This document shows, piece by piece, positions 8,955-17,851 of a stretch of 18,100 nt of DNA. The notes below the pieces were generated by a model. The model did no database searches. It saw only the letters and a program-made list of their open reading frames with translations, and had not been told where the DNA came from. Both the position numbers and the translations under genes were made by a program. Location of the stretch: positions 1-18,100 of the forward strand of contig JAGHCW010000030.1 of NCBI GenBank assembly GCA_021160245.1, written 5' to 3'. Within the stretch, counting starts at the first letter, position 1. The number at the start of each line of letters is the position of its first letter. The stretch comes from a bacterium. GTDB taxonomy: Bacteria > B130-G9.

Positions 8955-10346
8955 TCATAAGCGTTTGATCCTGACTCCGTCTTTTGTATCTTCAACGACT
9001 ATTCCATGTTCTTTCAGTTGATCGCGAATCTCATCCGCGAGTTTCCAGTTCTTGCTCTCTCTTGCCTCCTGTCGTTTGTCGATGAGCTCCCTTACTTCGG
9101 CGGGCATCTCATCCTCCTGCCCTAACTCGAGAACGCCGATTATGCCGTCCAGCTTCGTAAGCAGCGCCTCGATATTCGCACGATCGCCGCCACTGATCCC
9201 ACTCTCCTGAAGCCGCTCATTAACCGTCCTTATGAATGTGAAGAGAACGCCCAACGCTTTCGAGATATTGAGGTCGTCGTCCATCGCCTCCTCAAACCTG
9301 CTCCGGCACTTCTCTGTGGCCTCGGCCAATTCCGGGCTGTCTGCGTCGAAAGTTCCGGCCGACCTGAGATTCCTCACGAAATCATCGATCCTGCAAAGCG
9401 AGGCGCCTGCCTGCTCAAGGAGATCGAGGCTGAAACTCAACTGCTTCCTGTAATGGGACGAGAGCAACAGATAGCGCAGCTGACGAGCCTTGTAGCCCAG
9501 TGCGAGTATATCCCGCAGTGTGTAGATGTTGCCCATCGATTTCGCCATCTTGCTTTTGTCTAGAAGTAGGTACTCTGAGTGGAGCCAGAACCTCGCCAAA
9601 GGCTTTCCGGTCGCAGCTTGAGATTGCGCGAGTTCGTTCTCGTGGTGCGGAAACATGTTATCTACTCCGCCCGTGTGGAGATCGAATGTCTCCCCAAGAT
9701 AGCTCATGCTCATCGCGGAGCACTCGATGTGCCAGCCGGGCCGGCCAGGGCCTATCTCCGTCTCCCAGAATGGCTCATTCTCGCGCTTGGCCTTCCAGAG
9801 CGCAAAATCCCTAACGTCTTGCTTCTCATACTCGTCCTGATCGATCCTACTGCGCGTTTTCGTTGAGCCCGGCTCAATCCCGGAGAGCGCGCCGTACGGC
9901 TTGAACTTGGCAACGTCGAAGTAGAAAGAGCCATCTTGCTCGTAGGCGTAGCCACCATCAATGAGCTGCTTGACTAGCGAGACCATCTCGTCAATGTGCT
10001 CTGTTGCCCGGGGATAATGCTCAGCCGGCTCAATGTTCATCGCCTTGATATCTTCAAAAAAGGCCTTCTCATATCGGGCAGTGAATTCTGAAAGCGGAAT
10101 GCCCTCCTCATTCGAGCGCCTTATAGTCTTGTCATCAATGTCGGTGATATTCATAACCTGCGTTACCTTGAAGCCCTTATATTTTAGGTAGCGCCTGAGC
10201 AGATCCTCGAATATAAACGTGCGCAGATTGCCGATATGAATATAGCCATAGACGGTTGGACCACAAGCATAGAAACCCACATCAGGGGGCTTTAGCGGAG
10301 CGAAGACCTCCTTCTTGCGGGTCAAACTGTTGAACAAACGCAACAT
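8955..10346 (-). CDS. cysS: cysteinyl-tRNA synthetase
   Basis: This 463-residue class I aminoacyl-tRNA synthetase charges tRNA-Cys in the cytoplasm. The ATP-binding signatures are HIGN at 37-40 and KMAKS at 266-270 (the family's usual KMSKS has Ser replaced by Ala). The zinc-site residues that recognise cysteine are Cys28, Cys209, His234 and Glu238, the same numbers as in E. coli. Length and the C-terminal anticodon-binding helices are normal. The ribosome binding site is weak (AGGGA about 9 bp upstream). It lies 176 bp after ispE and 160 bp before ppiD, the two longest gaps of the run. The upstream gap holds only two short inverted repeats (10416-10427, 10463-10478) without a following T-run, so read-through from ispE is possible. 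Confidence 0.97.
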   Translation of the reverse strand: MLRLFNSLTRKKEVFAPLKPPDVGFYACGPTVYGYIHIGNLRTFIFEDLLRRYLKYKGFKVTQVMNITDIDDKTIRRSNEEGIPLSEFTARYEKAFFEDIKAMNIEPAEHYPRATEHIDEMVSLVKQLIDGGYAYEQDGSFYFDVAKFKPYGALSGIEPGSTKTRSRIDQDEYEKQDVRDFALWKAKRENEPFWETEIGPGRPGWHIECSAMSMSYLGETFDLHTGGVDNMFPHHENELAQSQAATGKPLARFWLHSEYLLLDKSKMAKSMGNIYTLRDILALGYKARQLRYLLLSSHYRKQLSFSLDLLEQAGASLCRIDDFVRNLRSAGTFDADSPELAEATEKCRSRFEEAMDDDLNISKALGVLFTFIRTVNERLQESGISGGDRANIEALLTKLDGIIGVLELGQEDEMPAEVRELIDKRQEARESKNWKLADEIRDQLKEHGIVVEDTKDGVRIKRL

Positions 10347-10522
10347 TCTTCTAGTCCCTAATCCCTGTTTTGAAACACCAATCTAAGCTGACGTGACCGT
10401 CTGCAATCGGATTCTCCCCCTTTGGGGCGAACGACCACAACGCAAACTATCACAACGGCCTTCACACCTGCAAGTGTGCGTCGTGTAAGATATAGATTCA
10501 GAAGTCGAGGCGATGCTAGTCA

Positions 10523-11404
10523 TCAATTATGCGACGCATTCTCTCGTCCGATGCTCTTGCAGCATTCTGCGAAATAGCCCGCTATCTCGAGCTTTTTGAC
10601 CAACAATTCGCCCTCCTCGGGCGACCTAACAGGGGTAAAAACGGTCGAGCCGCTCCCTGAGAGCATTGTGTTTGAAACACCCAGCTCTGAGAATAAAGCG
10701 AGCAATTCTCGGATAGTGGGATAAGGCCCTAAGGCAGCCTTCTGTAGATCATTACACATATACTCAAAACGCCCCGGCTCGAGAATGTGCGCCAGAAATT
10801 GCTCCGAGAGATTCACATCAACGCCTCGCTGCTCGACAGCCCTCTTCAGAATCGAAGAGCTGTAAACCCGCCCGGTATTTACGGAGAGACCCGGATTGCA
10901 CAGGACGAAGTGCGATTCGGGTAGCTGGAGCGTATCACGGAGTATCTCACCTCTTCCGGTCGCAAGCGCAGTGCCGCCCAAGAGAAAGAACGGAACGTCC
11001 GAGCCTATTCGACTTGCGATACGAATAAGCGAATCTCGCCCGATCTTAAGGCTATAGCTATTGCAGAGCGCGTTCAGAACAGACGCGGCGTTACTACTGC
11101 CGCCGCCAAGTCCGCCGCCAATGGGGATACGTTTCTCTATCCTGAACGTGAAGCCCAGGTCAAAGCCCGTCTCCGCTTGCAGCCAATGGACGGCCTGCCA
11201 GACGAGGTTCTTCTCATCAACGGGACAGGCCATTTGATTTGTGTGTATCTCGATTCGACTCGGCCCGCCATTCTCATCAATTGTTATCGAATCACAGAGG
11301 TCAACAGTCTGCATCACGCTCCTGATCTCGTGATACCCGTCAGGCCTTTCAGCAAGCACCTCAAGCGTTAAGTTGATCTTTGCGGGTGATTGGACGGTTA
11401 GCAT
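10523..11404 (-). CDS. ispE: 4-diphosphocytidyl-2-C-methyl-D-erythritol kinase
   Basis: This 293-residue GHMP-family kinase phosphorylates CDP-methylerythritol with ATP in the MEP pathway to isoprenoid precursors. The N-terminus PAKINLTL carries the active-site lysine (Lys9). The glycine-rich ATP loop PIGGGLGGGSSNAA is at 94-107, the catalytic aspartate is Asp136 in GSDVPFF, and the third GHMP motif LSGSGST is at 248-254. The gene starts 6 bp after the stop of the LolB-like gene and has no recognisable ribosome binding site, which suggests translational coupling. The order lolB-ispE is shared with many proteobacteria, which supports both names. Confidence 0.96.
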   Translation of the reverse strand: MLTVQSPAKINLTLEVLAERPDGYHEIRSVMQTVDLCDSITIDENGGPSRIEIHTNQMACPVDEKNLVWQAVHWLQAETGFDLGFTFRIEKRIPIGGGLGGGSSNAASVLNALCNSYSLKIGRDSLIRIASRIGSDVPFFLLGGTALATGRGEILRDTLQLPESHFVLCNPGLSVNTGRVYSSSILKRAVEQRGVDVNLSEQFLAHILEPGRFEYMCNDLQKAALGPYPTIRELLALFSELGVSNTMLSGSGSTVFTPVRSPEEGELLVKKLEIAGYFAECCKSIGRENASHN

Positions 11405-11410
11405 GTCAAA

Positions 11411-12235
11411 TCAGTCTGTGGCGTCTTGAGGCGCGGACAGGGCATCAACTCTGAAAAGAGAGGGAGGGAAGGTCACGTTGACCTCCGGGTCCGAAAGGTG
11501 GATCCTAATCGAGTCGCCGCTCTCTGGAACTTTGAGTATGATTGTGCACGGAATGCGGCATAGCTCTCCGTCAGGTCCCACAAGCTCCTCATAATCAGAA
11601 TAGACCGCCTCAACTTGGGCGCCATCGTTGTGTTTGGGAATCCAGATGAATCTCTCAACGTCGCATGAGCTGGGATCTTCCCTGATAAGCATCGTCGCGT
11701 CTGCCTCATCGGTTGACAAGTCTAGTTGAACAAGCTCCTGTCCGATGCGGATTGTGCTGCCGAAGACAATTGCATCGGTGTCAAACTCCGGCATACCAAG
11801 GGCCGAAGAAACCAGCCATTCCGGCGTAAGCCCCATGATGGAGATGGTGGAATCGGAGGCCCCTCGCCGCTTAAGAAGTGTCAGACTCGTCTCCCCGCGC
11901 TGGGTGAATCGCCCGCCATCAAAAGCAACAACATACCTTGGGTGTCGAAACGGCCCTAGGAACTCGATCCGGAAGCGATTTGGACGCTCCAGCAGAAGCG
12001 CCGCTTTGCCGCGATAGGCCCGGCCGCCGGTCATCATAGTGAGCTTTGTGAAAGACCTAACCGACGTTAGCGTCGCTCGTTCTGAAATCGCTTTGCGAAG
12101 AATCCGTTGCGCCTCATCTACTTCGATCATGACCCGTTGAGGTCCGGTTAAAAGGCTGCATGAGGAAACCATGAGGCTCAAGAGAGCGATGCACAATAGA
12201 AAAAAGAGACAGGCTTTGTTCTCCTGGCTGCTCAT
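11411..12235 (-). CDS. LolB-like outer-membrane lipoprotein
   Basis: A 274-residue predicted lipoprotein. The start at 12235 gives a good lipoprotein signal peptide: a short polar N-terminus, a hydrophobic core and the lipobox VSSC with Cys26 as the lipidated residue. The frame is open upstream to 12385; ATGs at 12295 and 12322 are possible starts but give implausibly long N-regions, and none has a clear ribosome binding site. The mature part resembles the LolA/LolB fold (sequence such as GKAALLLERPNRFRIEFLGP followed by a strand with FDGG), which receives lipoproteins from LolA and inserts them in the outer membrane. Sequence similarity is weak; the position between a TPR lipoprotein gene and ispE is the stronger argument. 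A different LolA-fold lipoprotein is the main alternative. Confidence 0.72.
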   Translation of the reverse strand: MSSQENKACLFFLLCIALLSLMVSSCSLLTGPQRVMIEVDEAQRILRKAISERATLTSVRSFTKLTMMTGGRAYRGKAALLLERPNRFRIEFLGPFRHPRYVVAFDGGRFTQRGETSLTLLKRRGASDSTISIMGLTPEWLVSSALGMPEFDTDAIVFGSTIRIGQELVQLDLSTDEADATMLIREDPSSCDVERFIWIPKHNDGAQVEAVYSDYEELVGPDGELCRIPCTIILKVPESGDSIRIHLSDPEVNVTFPPSLFRVDALSAPQDATD

Positions 12236-12305
12236 TACGCAACGAATTGCAGTCTTTGGTCTCGAGTGAGAGGCTGTGGATATAAGGTTCGACATTGCTC
12301 TCAAT

Positions 12306-13613
12306 TTAGCGGGAAGAGCCATCGTCCCGAGCGGATGAGGAGCTGCTTTCGGACGGTTCGCCAAGAAGCGGAGAGAGAGCGTCAATAAGCTTTAGCAGCG
12401 CCGGGTCGTCGGATTTGGCAGATTCTATGAGCGCGAGATACTTGCGAGCCTCTGCCAGCATCCCCTTTGTCCTGTAGGCAATGGCGAGGTGCGCGCAGAT
12501 TATGGGCTCAGAAGCCGGGTCATCTTTAACCCCCGAGATGGCTTTCTGCAGATATTCTATTGCATCGTCGGTCTTGCCAATCTTGAGAAGACCCCATCCC
12601 AGACTGTCCAGAAATGCTGAGTTGTGCGGCTCCAACGCCAGGGCGGACTTAACAAGTGCGATGCCCTTCAGAACCGTTATTCCCCTGTCGATATAAAGGT
12701 AGCCGAGGTAATTCAGAGCGGTCGCGAAATCGGGTTGAAGCGAGATTGTAGCCTTGAGATGCTCTATCGCTTCTTCTGTCCTCCCGGCCTCGTCCAGTAG
12801 TCTGGCGAGGTGAAAACGGAACATCACGTCATCGGGAGACCGAGACACCATTGCTCGAGCCAAGTCCAGAGCCTTTTCATCTTCTCCACTCAGGCTATAG
12901 GCATCGAATAGGAGCCTCGTTATTCGAGAGTCATCAGGACGCAGCGAAGATGCCTGCTCAAGGTGAGGAACCGCATCGCCCGGCTTGCCAACAAGCAGTA
13001 ACAGTCGGCCGAGTAAAAAATGCCCGGGAAGCGACTCCGGATTCGTATCGAGCATCTTCCTCAATTCCCCGATCGCCGCCTCGTATTGCCTCGAGGCGTA
13101 AAGAAGTTCGACCATCGTCAATCTAAGCCGGCTCTCGTCAAATCCAAGCCGCACAGCTTCCCGGTAGCAATTGATCGCCTCCGGAATGTCAAGAAGCAGT
13201 CTGTGCGCGTCGCCACAGAGAGCGTGCGCCTCGCCTAGGTTTGGCATATTTTGAACTGCAAGGTCCAGCTTGACTATCGCCTCGTTCAACTTGCCCTGTT
13301 CAAGCAACGTCCTGCCCTGTTCAAGACCTATGTGAGATGATGCTGGCAGCCGTCGCGCCGCCTTTTCATACTCCGCGAGAGCCTCGTCGAGATCACCGTT
13401 CAGCGCAAAGAGCTGGCCGTAGCAGTAAAGAGTGTACCCCTCTGCCATCGAGGCGAGCTCAGGGCTTATCGTTGACGTGCTGCTCCATACCGGACCCCCA
13501 CTTTGAGTTTCCGGCTCCTCTGATTGCTTAGTCATGGACGAGCAGGAGAGGAGGCCCAACGATAGCCCCAACAGACAAACCGTTGCCAGATATCTTAAAA
13601 ATCGCCTCTTCAT
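12306..13613 (-). CDS. TPR-repeat lipoprotein (LbcA-like)
   Basis: A 435-residue predicted lipoprotein made almost wholly of tetratricopeptide repeats, roughly ten from about residue 45 to 410. The signal peptide (MKRRFLRYL, hydrophobic core) ends in the lipobox LLSC with Cys24. A block near the C-terminus with the wording ALNYLGYLYIDRG then FLDSLGWGLLKIGKTDDA is typical of the TPR lipoprotein encoded next to lolB and ispE in Pseudomonas (LbcA, partner of the protease CtpA). The role is probably as an envelope scaffold; the partner is unknown. The tail is serine-rich. A GTG at 13646, nine bases after GAGGT, would add eleven residues and is a real alternative start; I prefer the ATG because of the signal peptide. 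Confidence 0.85.
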   Translation of the reverse strand: MKRRFLRYLATVCLLGLSLGLLSCSSMTKQSEEPETQSGGPVWSSTSTISPELASMAEGYTLYCYGQLFALNGDLDEALAEYEKAARRLPASSHIGLEQGRTLLEQGKLNEAIVKLDLAVQNMPNLGEAHALCGDAHRLLLDIPEAINCYREAVRLGFDESRLRLTMVELLYASRQYEAAIGELRKMLDTNPESLPGHFLLGRLLLLVGKPGDAVPHLEQASSLRPDDSRITRLLFDAYSLSGEDEKALDLARAMVSRSPDDVMFRFHLARLLDEAGRTEEAIEHLKATISLQPDFATALNYLGYLYIDRGITVLKGIALVKSALALEPHNSAFLDSLGWGLLKIGKTDDAIEYLQKAISGVKDDPASEPIICAHLAIAYRTKGMLAEARKYLALIESAKSDDPALLKLIDALSPLLGEPSESSSSSARDDGSSR

Positions 13614-13707
13614 AGGCGCAAGAGACAGGACGTTTGACAGTCTCACGGGAATCTGACCTCACTACTCCTTCAGGAAAACATCTCAACTATACTGTAGCCC
13701 ATAGATT

Positions 13708-15882
13708 CTATTTCGGCAATTCACTTCTTATCACACTGACATTTCCGCTGGCATCCTCGACGCGGAGAGTCAGTCTATGTCCTCCGCCGGAGAGTGCGGG
13801 TGTTATGACCTCAAACTTCTCCTCCTTGGAATCGAATATGCCATCTTTGGCAAATACTACGCCGAAGGGTTGTTCATCGATCGCGAGCCACGCGGCCTGG
13901 ATATTGCCGGACGCGTCGAGGAACGTGCCCCGGACTAGATAAGAACCGTCGGGGCGGGACTTAATCCGCCTGATCTTCGCCGTTGGCGGCGTATTATCCA
14001 CTGTGAACGCGTCGCTCTCATCTTCATCACAGAGCTCCTCATTCAGAGGGTTTGATGGGCTGTCACAGACCGAGACCTTGAAGCGATATTCGCCGTCCGA
14101 AAGAGTACTCGTGTCAATGACGTAAAAGGTCAACGGAGTCTCGTTCGCAAGTGGACGCCAATTTCCGGTCGCGCCCTTCATATAAACTGAGTACAAAAGA
14201 TCGTCCTTGTTCGGGTCGCTTGCCTGCCAAGTTACCGCCCGCAGCGTCTTTGTGTGCTTCATCTCAGAGAACTCCTCCAGACGCTTCAGCTTCTGATTGC
14301 GAGCGTTTGTTCCTTGCGCCTTGCATGATCTTATTATGCTGGAGGGGGGGTTGCCCGAATCGTGAACGACGATCTTCCGAATCTTGGGCGAGAGATTCAG
14401 CTGAGCGTACGGAACCACAAGTTCCCCAAGAACGGGAGATTCGGCCTTTCGCGATGCGCTTAAGACGGCCTTAATCTGAATGTACCGGCCAAGCTCGCTC
14501 TTGCACTGGCTTCCCTCCTTCTTGGTCAAAGGCCCTTCCCAGGAGTTCCAGGATTCATCCACCTTTGAGACCTCGCCCGACCTCGTGAAGAGCCGCACGC
14601 CTGTCTTCTTGGGCGTATCTGCATCCCAAGTCACCATGCCCCAACGGGAGCGAGAGCCAGCATCCAGAACTTTCGAGATAATGCTGCCCTCCGGCTTCAT
14701 CGCATTCGGCTGCAGCTCAAATACCTTGGCCACCTCCGATGTGCCTATGGCAAAACCGCCCCCGGACAGCTTGCAGGCGGATATGAACTTCGCGTCCTCA
14801 ATTGACCTCAAAAGATCGGACTCGCCGTCTCTTGTTAAACGCACAACAACGCCCTCGTCCCCTCTATAACCAAAGATAAGCATGTCGCCCTTGTCCCAGC
14901 CCATTGAAAACAGCGTGCTGTCCGGACTCTCGAATATACGCTCGCTATTGCCGCCCTTGTCTATCCTGTAAACGGCAGACTTAAATCTGGACGGTCGTCT
15001 TGGGGGGGCCTTTCCCGGCGGCGGCCCACCGGCCCCCTTCTGTGATGACATCCTGGCCTTAAGGGCGGCAGCCATTGCCTCATTCGTCGGCGGAGGCCCT
15101 GATGGCATAGCGCCACCAGATTCCGTGGTCAAGAGAACGAAGATACTATCGCCATCCGGCAGTATCGTTCTCACCTCCAAGCCCTCGACCTCAAGATGCG
15201 CCTTCAATCCCTTCGAGCCCAAAGTAGAATAGACGATTCCGGAAGATGTGCCCACGAAGAGCTCCTTTCGGAGGGAATCGTAGTGAAGTGTCATAATATT
15301 CTTGGCTTCCAACTCAAGAATCATCTTCCCCTTGCCAGGGCCGTCTATCTTGAAGACACGACCAGAAGGTCCCGTGCCGGCGTAAACCTCGCCCCGTGGC
15401 CCAGCGGCCAACGACCACACGTACTCCTCCCCTGTTTTATAGAGAGTCGTCGCCTTTCCGGTCTTCGCATCAATCCTAAACACTATACCCGAGGGTCCGG
15501 TCCCCACATATATCCGACCTTTGGACACCATGACCGAGTGAATCTGCTGCTCTTTGGAATCAAAGAGAAGCTCAGGCTTTGCGCCCGGCTTCTGCGCATA
15601 GAGTTTGCCATCATTGCCGGTGCCGGCGAATATCGTCCCCGAAGCATCGGTCGCCACGGCCCAAACCTGGGAATCTTTGAGAGCCGCTCTCTCGTTCAAC
15701 TCACAGGACAGGATTATCTTCCCCTTATCCGTTAGTGTAACGCCCTCAAGCTCACAGGCGGCGAAGTCCTTCTTGTTCTCAAGACGGAACTCGCTCGTCG
15801 TCGCCATGGTCATAGAGGCGAGGGTCAAGACGAAGCATATAAGCACAGCAATCCGAATAACACGTGAGCCAAAATTATCCAT
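13708..15882 (-). CDS. secreted beta-propeller protein with C-terminal fibronectin/Ig-like domains
   Basis: A 724-residue exported protein. An N-terminal signal peptide (about 1-27) is followed by a repeated blade motif, with copies FAGTG, YVGTGPSGIVFRID, YAGTGPSGRVFKID and FVGTS at about 85, 125, 167 and 209, then more divergent blades to about 400. A low-complexity insert rich in Pro, Gly and Ala (about 257-300) interrupts the propeller. The region at about 400-500 looks like a beta-sandwich. Residues about 545-640 have a fibronectin-like pattern (VTWQASDPNKDDLLYSVY, then DTSTLSDGEYRFKVSVCD), and the last 80 resemble an Ig-like domain (GGHRLTLRVEDASGNVS). GAGGAG lies just before the ATG. 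Binding or scaffold functions are usual for such proteins; I see no enzyme motif. It lies 45 bp downstream of the S55-like gene. Confidence 0.85.
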   Translation of the reverse strand: MDNFGSRVIRIAVLICFVLTLASMTMATTSEFRLENKKDFAACELEGVTLTDKGKIILSCELNERAALKDSQVWAVATDASGTIFAGTGNDGKLYAQKPGAKPELLFDSKEQQIHSVMVSKGRIYVGTGPSGIVFRIDAKTGKATTLYKTGEEYVWSLAAGPRGEVYAGTGPSGRVFKIDGPGKGKMILELEAKNIMTLHYDSLRKELFVGTSSGIVYSTLGSKGLKAHLEVEGLEVRTILPDGDSIFVLLTTESGGAMPSGPPPTNEAMAAALKARMSSQKGAGGPPPGKAPPRRPSRFKSAVYRIDKGGNSERIFESPDSTLFSMGWDKGDMLIFGYRGDEGVVVRLTRDGESDLLRSIEDAKFISACKLSGGGFAIGTSEVAKVFELQPNAMKPEGSIISKVLDAGSRSRWGMVTWDADTPKKTGVRLFTRSGEVSKVDESWNSWEGPLTKKEGSQCKSELGRYIQIKAVLSASRKAESPVLGELVVPYAQLNLSPKIRKIVVHDSGNPPSSIIRSCKAQGTNARNQKLKRLEEFSEMKHTKTLRAVTWQASDPNKDDLLYSVYMKGATGNWRPLANETPLTFYVIDTSTLSDGEYRFKVSVCDSPSNPLNEELCDEDESDAFTVDNTPPTAKIRRIKSRPDGSYLVRGTFLDASGNIQAAWLAIDEQPFGVVFAKDGIFDSKEEKFEVITPALSGGGHRLTLRVEDASGNVSVIRSELPK

Positions 15883-15927
15883 TATTCTCTCCTCAATGAA
15901 ATGACTAGGACTGCGGAATGGCCGCTC

Positions 15928-17817
15928 TTAGTACTTTCGGGGCTTGATATTTACTGTCAGCTTCTGCTGTCCGTTCAGGTTGAAATCCGTGTCGAATACC
16001 CATTTCTCTAGGACCTCGAACCGGGCTTCGCTCTGCGTGCCGACGGTCGTCCCGGACGACAGAATCGCATCCGCAGACCCCGGCAGCTGCCGCAGCACCT
16101 CCCTACCGAGCATCCTAGTTCTGCTCCTTCTGGCAAGCACCACGATTAGTTGCCTATGACTCGGCGCCTCAGATAGCATATCTGCTACATCACCGAAGCT
16201 CTTCGGCTCGAATTTGCCCTTCGCGCGCATATGCTCCCACATCTGGTAACTGTCTGCACCGAAGACCAATAACTCTGCGCCTCCGGAATCGCACGCTTTT
16301 GGAATAGGCAGCCGGAACGACTGGATCGTCTCCTTCTGCTCAAATGGCAAAATGCCCACGTCGAGACGGAGGCTCTCCCCGGGGCGGAGTCTTTTCTTAT
16401 CTATGCTCAGAGAAGAGATGTTGGCCATGTCCACCAATTGTCGAACCTTAAGCCGCATCTGAACGCCCTCTACGCGAACATCCTCAAATCCGTTATCTAT
16501 GATCGCCACGAACGGCGCCCACAGAGAGTACAAAAAAGACCGCATGAGATCGCCCTGATAGGCGGAATACGAATCGCGAAGCGCAACCGGCGGGTGATTC
16601 TCGATATTCGCCGTAATCTCCCAATCAATGGCCATCTCCCCGCTCCCAAATTGAAACGTATCCACACTGTATGCCGCGACAAGGGCAAGCATGAATGGGG
16701 CGTAGAACCTGTCTCTGATTATGTCAAAGTGGAGCTTGCGGCTCTTCCCCGTTAGAGCGTCGTTAAGCCATACGTCCGCCGGAAGCATGTCAGGTTTCAC
16801 CCCGATCTTCCCAGCTACCGCCGGATACCTGTCCTGCGTTATCACGCCGATGGGCCTTGAGGCGCACGATATTTTGTAGTTCGATTGGTAGCTGGGGAAA
16901 CCCGTTATGATGGCGCCACTGCACATCGGGTAGCTCACGCTCCCAGCCCCGGACGAGGGATGTCCGTATGCGAGAATCGTATCACCGTCTCTGTAGGTTA
17001 GCGTACCCATCGCGGAAATGTCGAAATCTCCCGTAACGATAGCCTCGCCCAGCGGGCAGCCGGGACGCAATCGGTCGGGATCGATCTCGATGGCTTTCGC
17101 CGAGCTTGATTGAACAGAAACGGGCCCAAAACCGTTGAGCAGCCCATTCATCCCTCCAGCGCTTGATACTAAGGAAAGCGGCAAAGGTGAGAGTTTCGCG
17201 CCCGCAAAGTTGGACAAGAGAGAATTGCTAGCTGCAGCATGGCTCGAGACCTCAAGCTCAGGAGCCATCTGGCAAAACATGGGAGGGGGCGTTAACTTGA
17301 GAGGCAACCTGAACCTTCCACAGTTGTCAAGATATGGTTCCAGCCCGGCCGCCTGTGCTGCGACGAAACCGCCCGAGGCGCGCCTCGAACGGCCCGTTGA
17401 TGGCGCGTTGAGAACGGTCAGCATCTCCTCAATAGGAGTTATTCCGCCGATGGGCTCCTTTTCCGCAACGCCTCCATAAGCCAATGCGCCTATCAGCTTG
17501 CCGTCAATATAGCAAGGGCTGCCGCTCATGCCAGCGAGCACCCCGAACCGCTTAAACCTCTCACATGTCCCCAGGAACATGATCCGATTGCTCTGGGGAT
17601 TTATTCCGGGGATGACGCCGAGTATCTCAATATGAAGCTCCTCAGGCTCAAAACCCTCAAGCGCGGTGAGGCATGTCCCGGTCATTCCCGGTTTGATCTC
17701 GCTGACCGGCATGATCTCGACGTTCGCCCCAAGTCCTATGGAGACGCCTGATAGATAAATAACTGCGGATATAGCCAATAATTTTACAAAACGGTTGGAA
17801 TTCATAGACATTCTCAT
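15928..17817 (-). CDS. exported SpoIVB-type (peptidase family S55) domain protein
   Basis: About 629 residues with an N-terminal signal sequence (hydrophobic to about residue 31). The motif GMSGSPCYIDGKLIGAL at 96-112 matches the serine motif of SpoIVB, the sporulation signalling protease of Bacillus, with Ser98 as nucleophile. A second block, GTLTYRDGDTILAYGHP at about 271-287 with His286, matches the histidine motif of SpoIVB. In SpoIVB the His block comes before the Ser block; here the order is reversed. The position matching the SpoIVB catalytic Asp (15 residues before the Ser) is Gly. Residues about 430-629 look like beta-rich domains ending in a basic tail. The start is uncertain: ATGs at 17832, 17817, 17811 and 17805 are in frame; the promoter position favours 17817 or later. 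Role unknown; perhaps an envelope protease or a catalytically dead relative. Confidence 0.82.
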   Translation of the reverse strand: MRMSMNSNRFVKLLAISAVIYLSGVSIGLGANVEIMPVSEIKPGMTGTCLTALEGFEPEELHIEILGVIPGINPQSNRIMFLGTCERFKRFGVLAGMSGSPCYIDGKLIGALAYGGVAEKEPIGGITPIEEMLTVLNAPSTGRSRRASGGFVAAQAAGLEPYLDNCGRFRLPLKLTPPPMFCQMAPELEVSSHAAASNSLLSNFAGAKLSPLPLSLVSSAGGMNGLLNGFGPVSVQSSSAKAIEIDPDRLRPGCPLGEAIVTGDFDISAMGTLTYRDGDTILAYGHPSSGAGSVSYPMCSGAIITGFPSYQSNYKISCASRPIGVITQDRYPAVAGKIGVKPDMLPADVWLNDALTGKSRKLHFDIIRDRFYAPFMLALVAAYSVDTFQFGSGEMAIDWEITANIENHPPVALRDSYSAYQGDLMRSFLYSLWAPFVAIIDNGFEDVRVEGVQMRLKVRQLVDMANISSLSIDKKRLRPGESLRLDVGILPFEQKETIQSFRLPIPKACDSGGAELLVFGADSYQMWEHMRAKGKFEPKSFGDVADMLSEAPSHRQLIVVLARRSRTRMLGREVLRQLPGSADAILSSGTTVGTQSEARFEVLEKWVFDTDFNLNGQQKLTVNIKPRKY

Positions 17818-17851
17818 TTGTGGGCCATCCATTTATTTAGTTTGCGGGTCG

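Noticed and set aside
8836-9021. Plus-strand frame of 61 codons in the ppiD-cysS gap
   Set aside because: It runs into the end of cysS, lacks a ribosome binding site and has no recognisable content.
10463-10478. Inverted repeat CACAC/GTGTG, and CCCC/GGGG at 10416-10427, between ispE and cysS, as terminators
   Set aside because: Stems are only 4-5 bp and no T-run follows on the minus strand.
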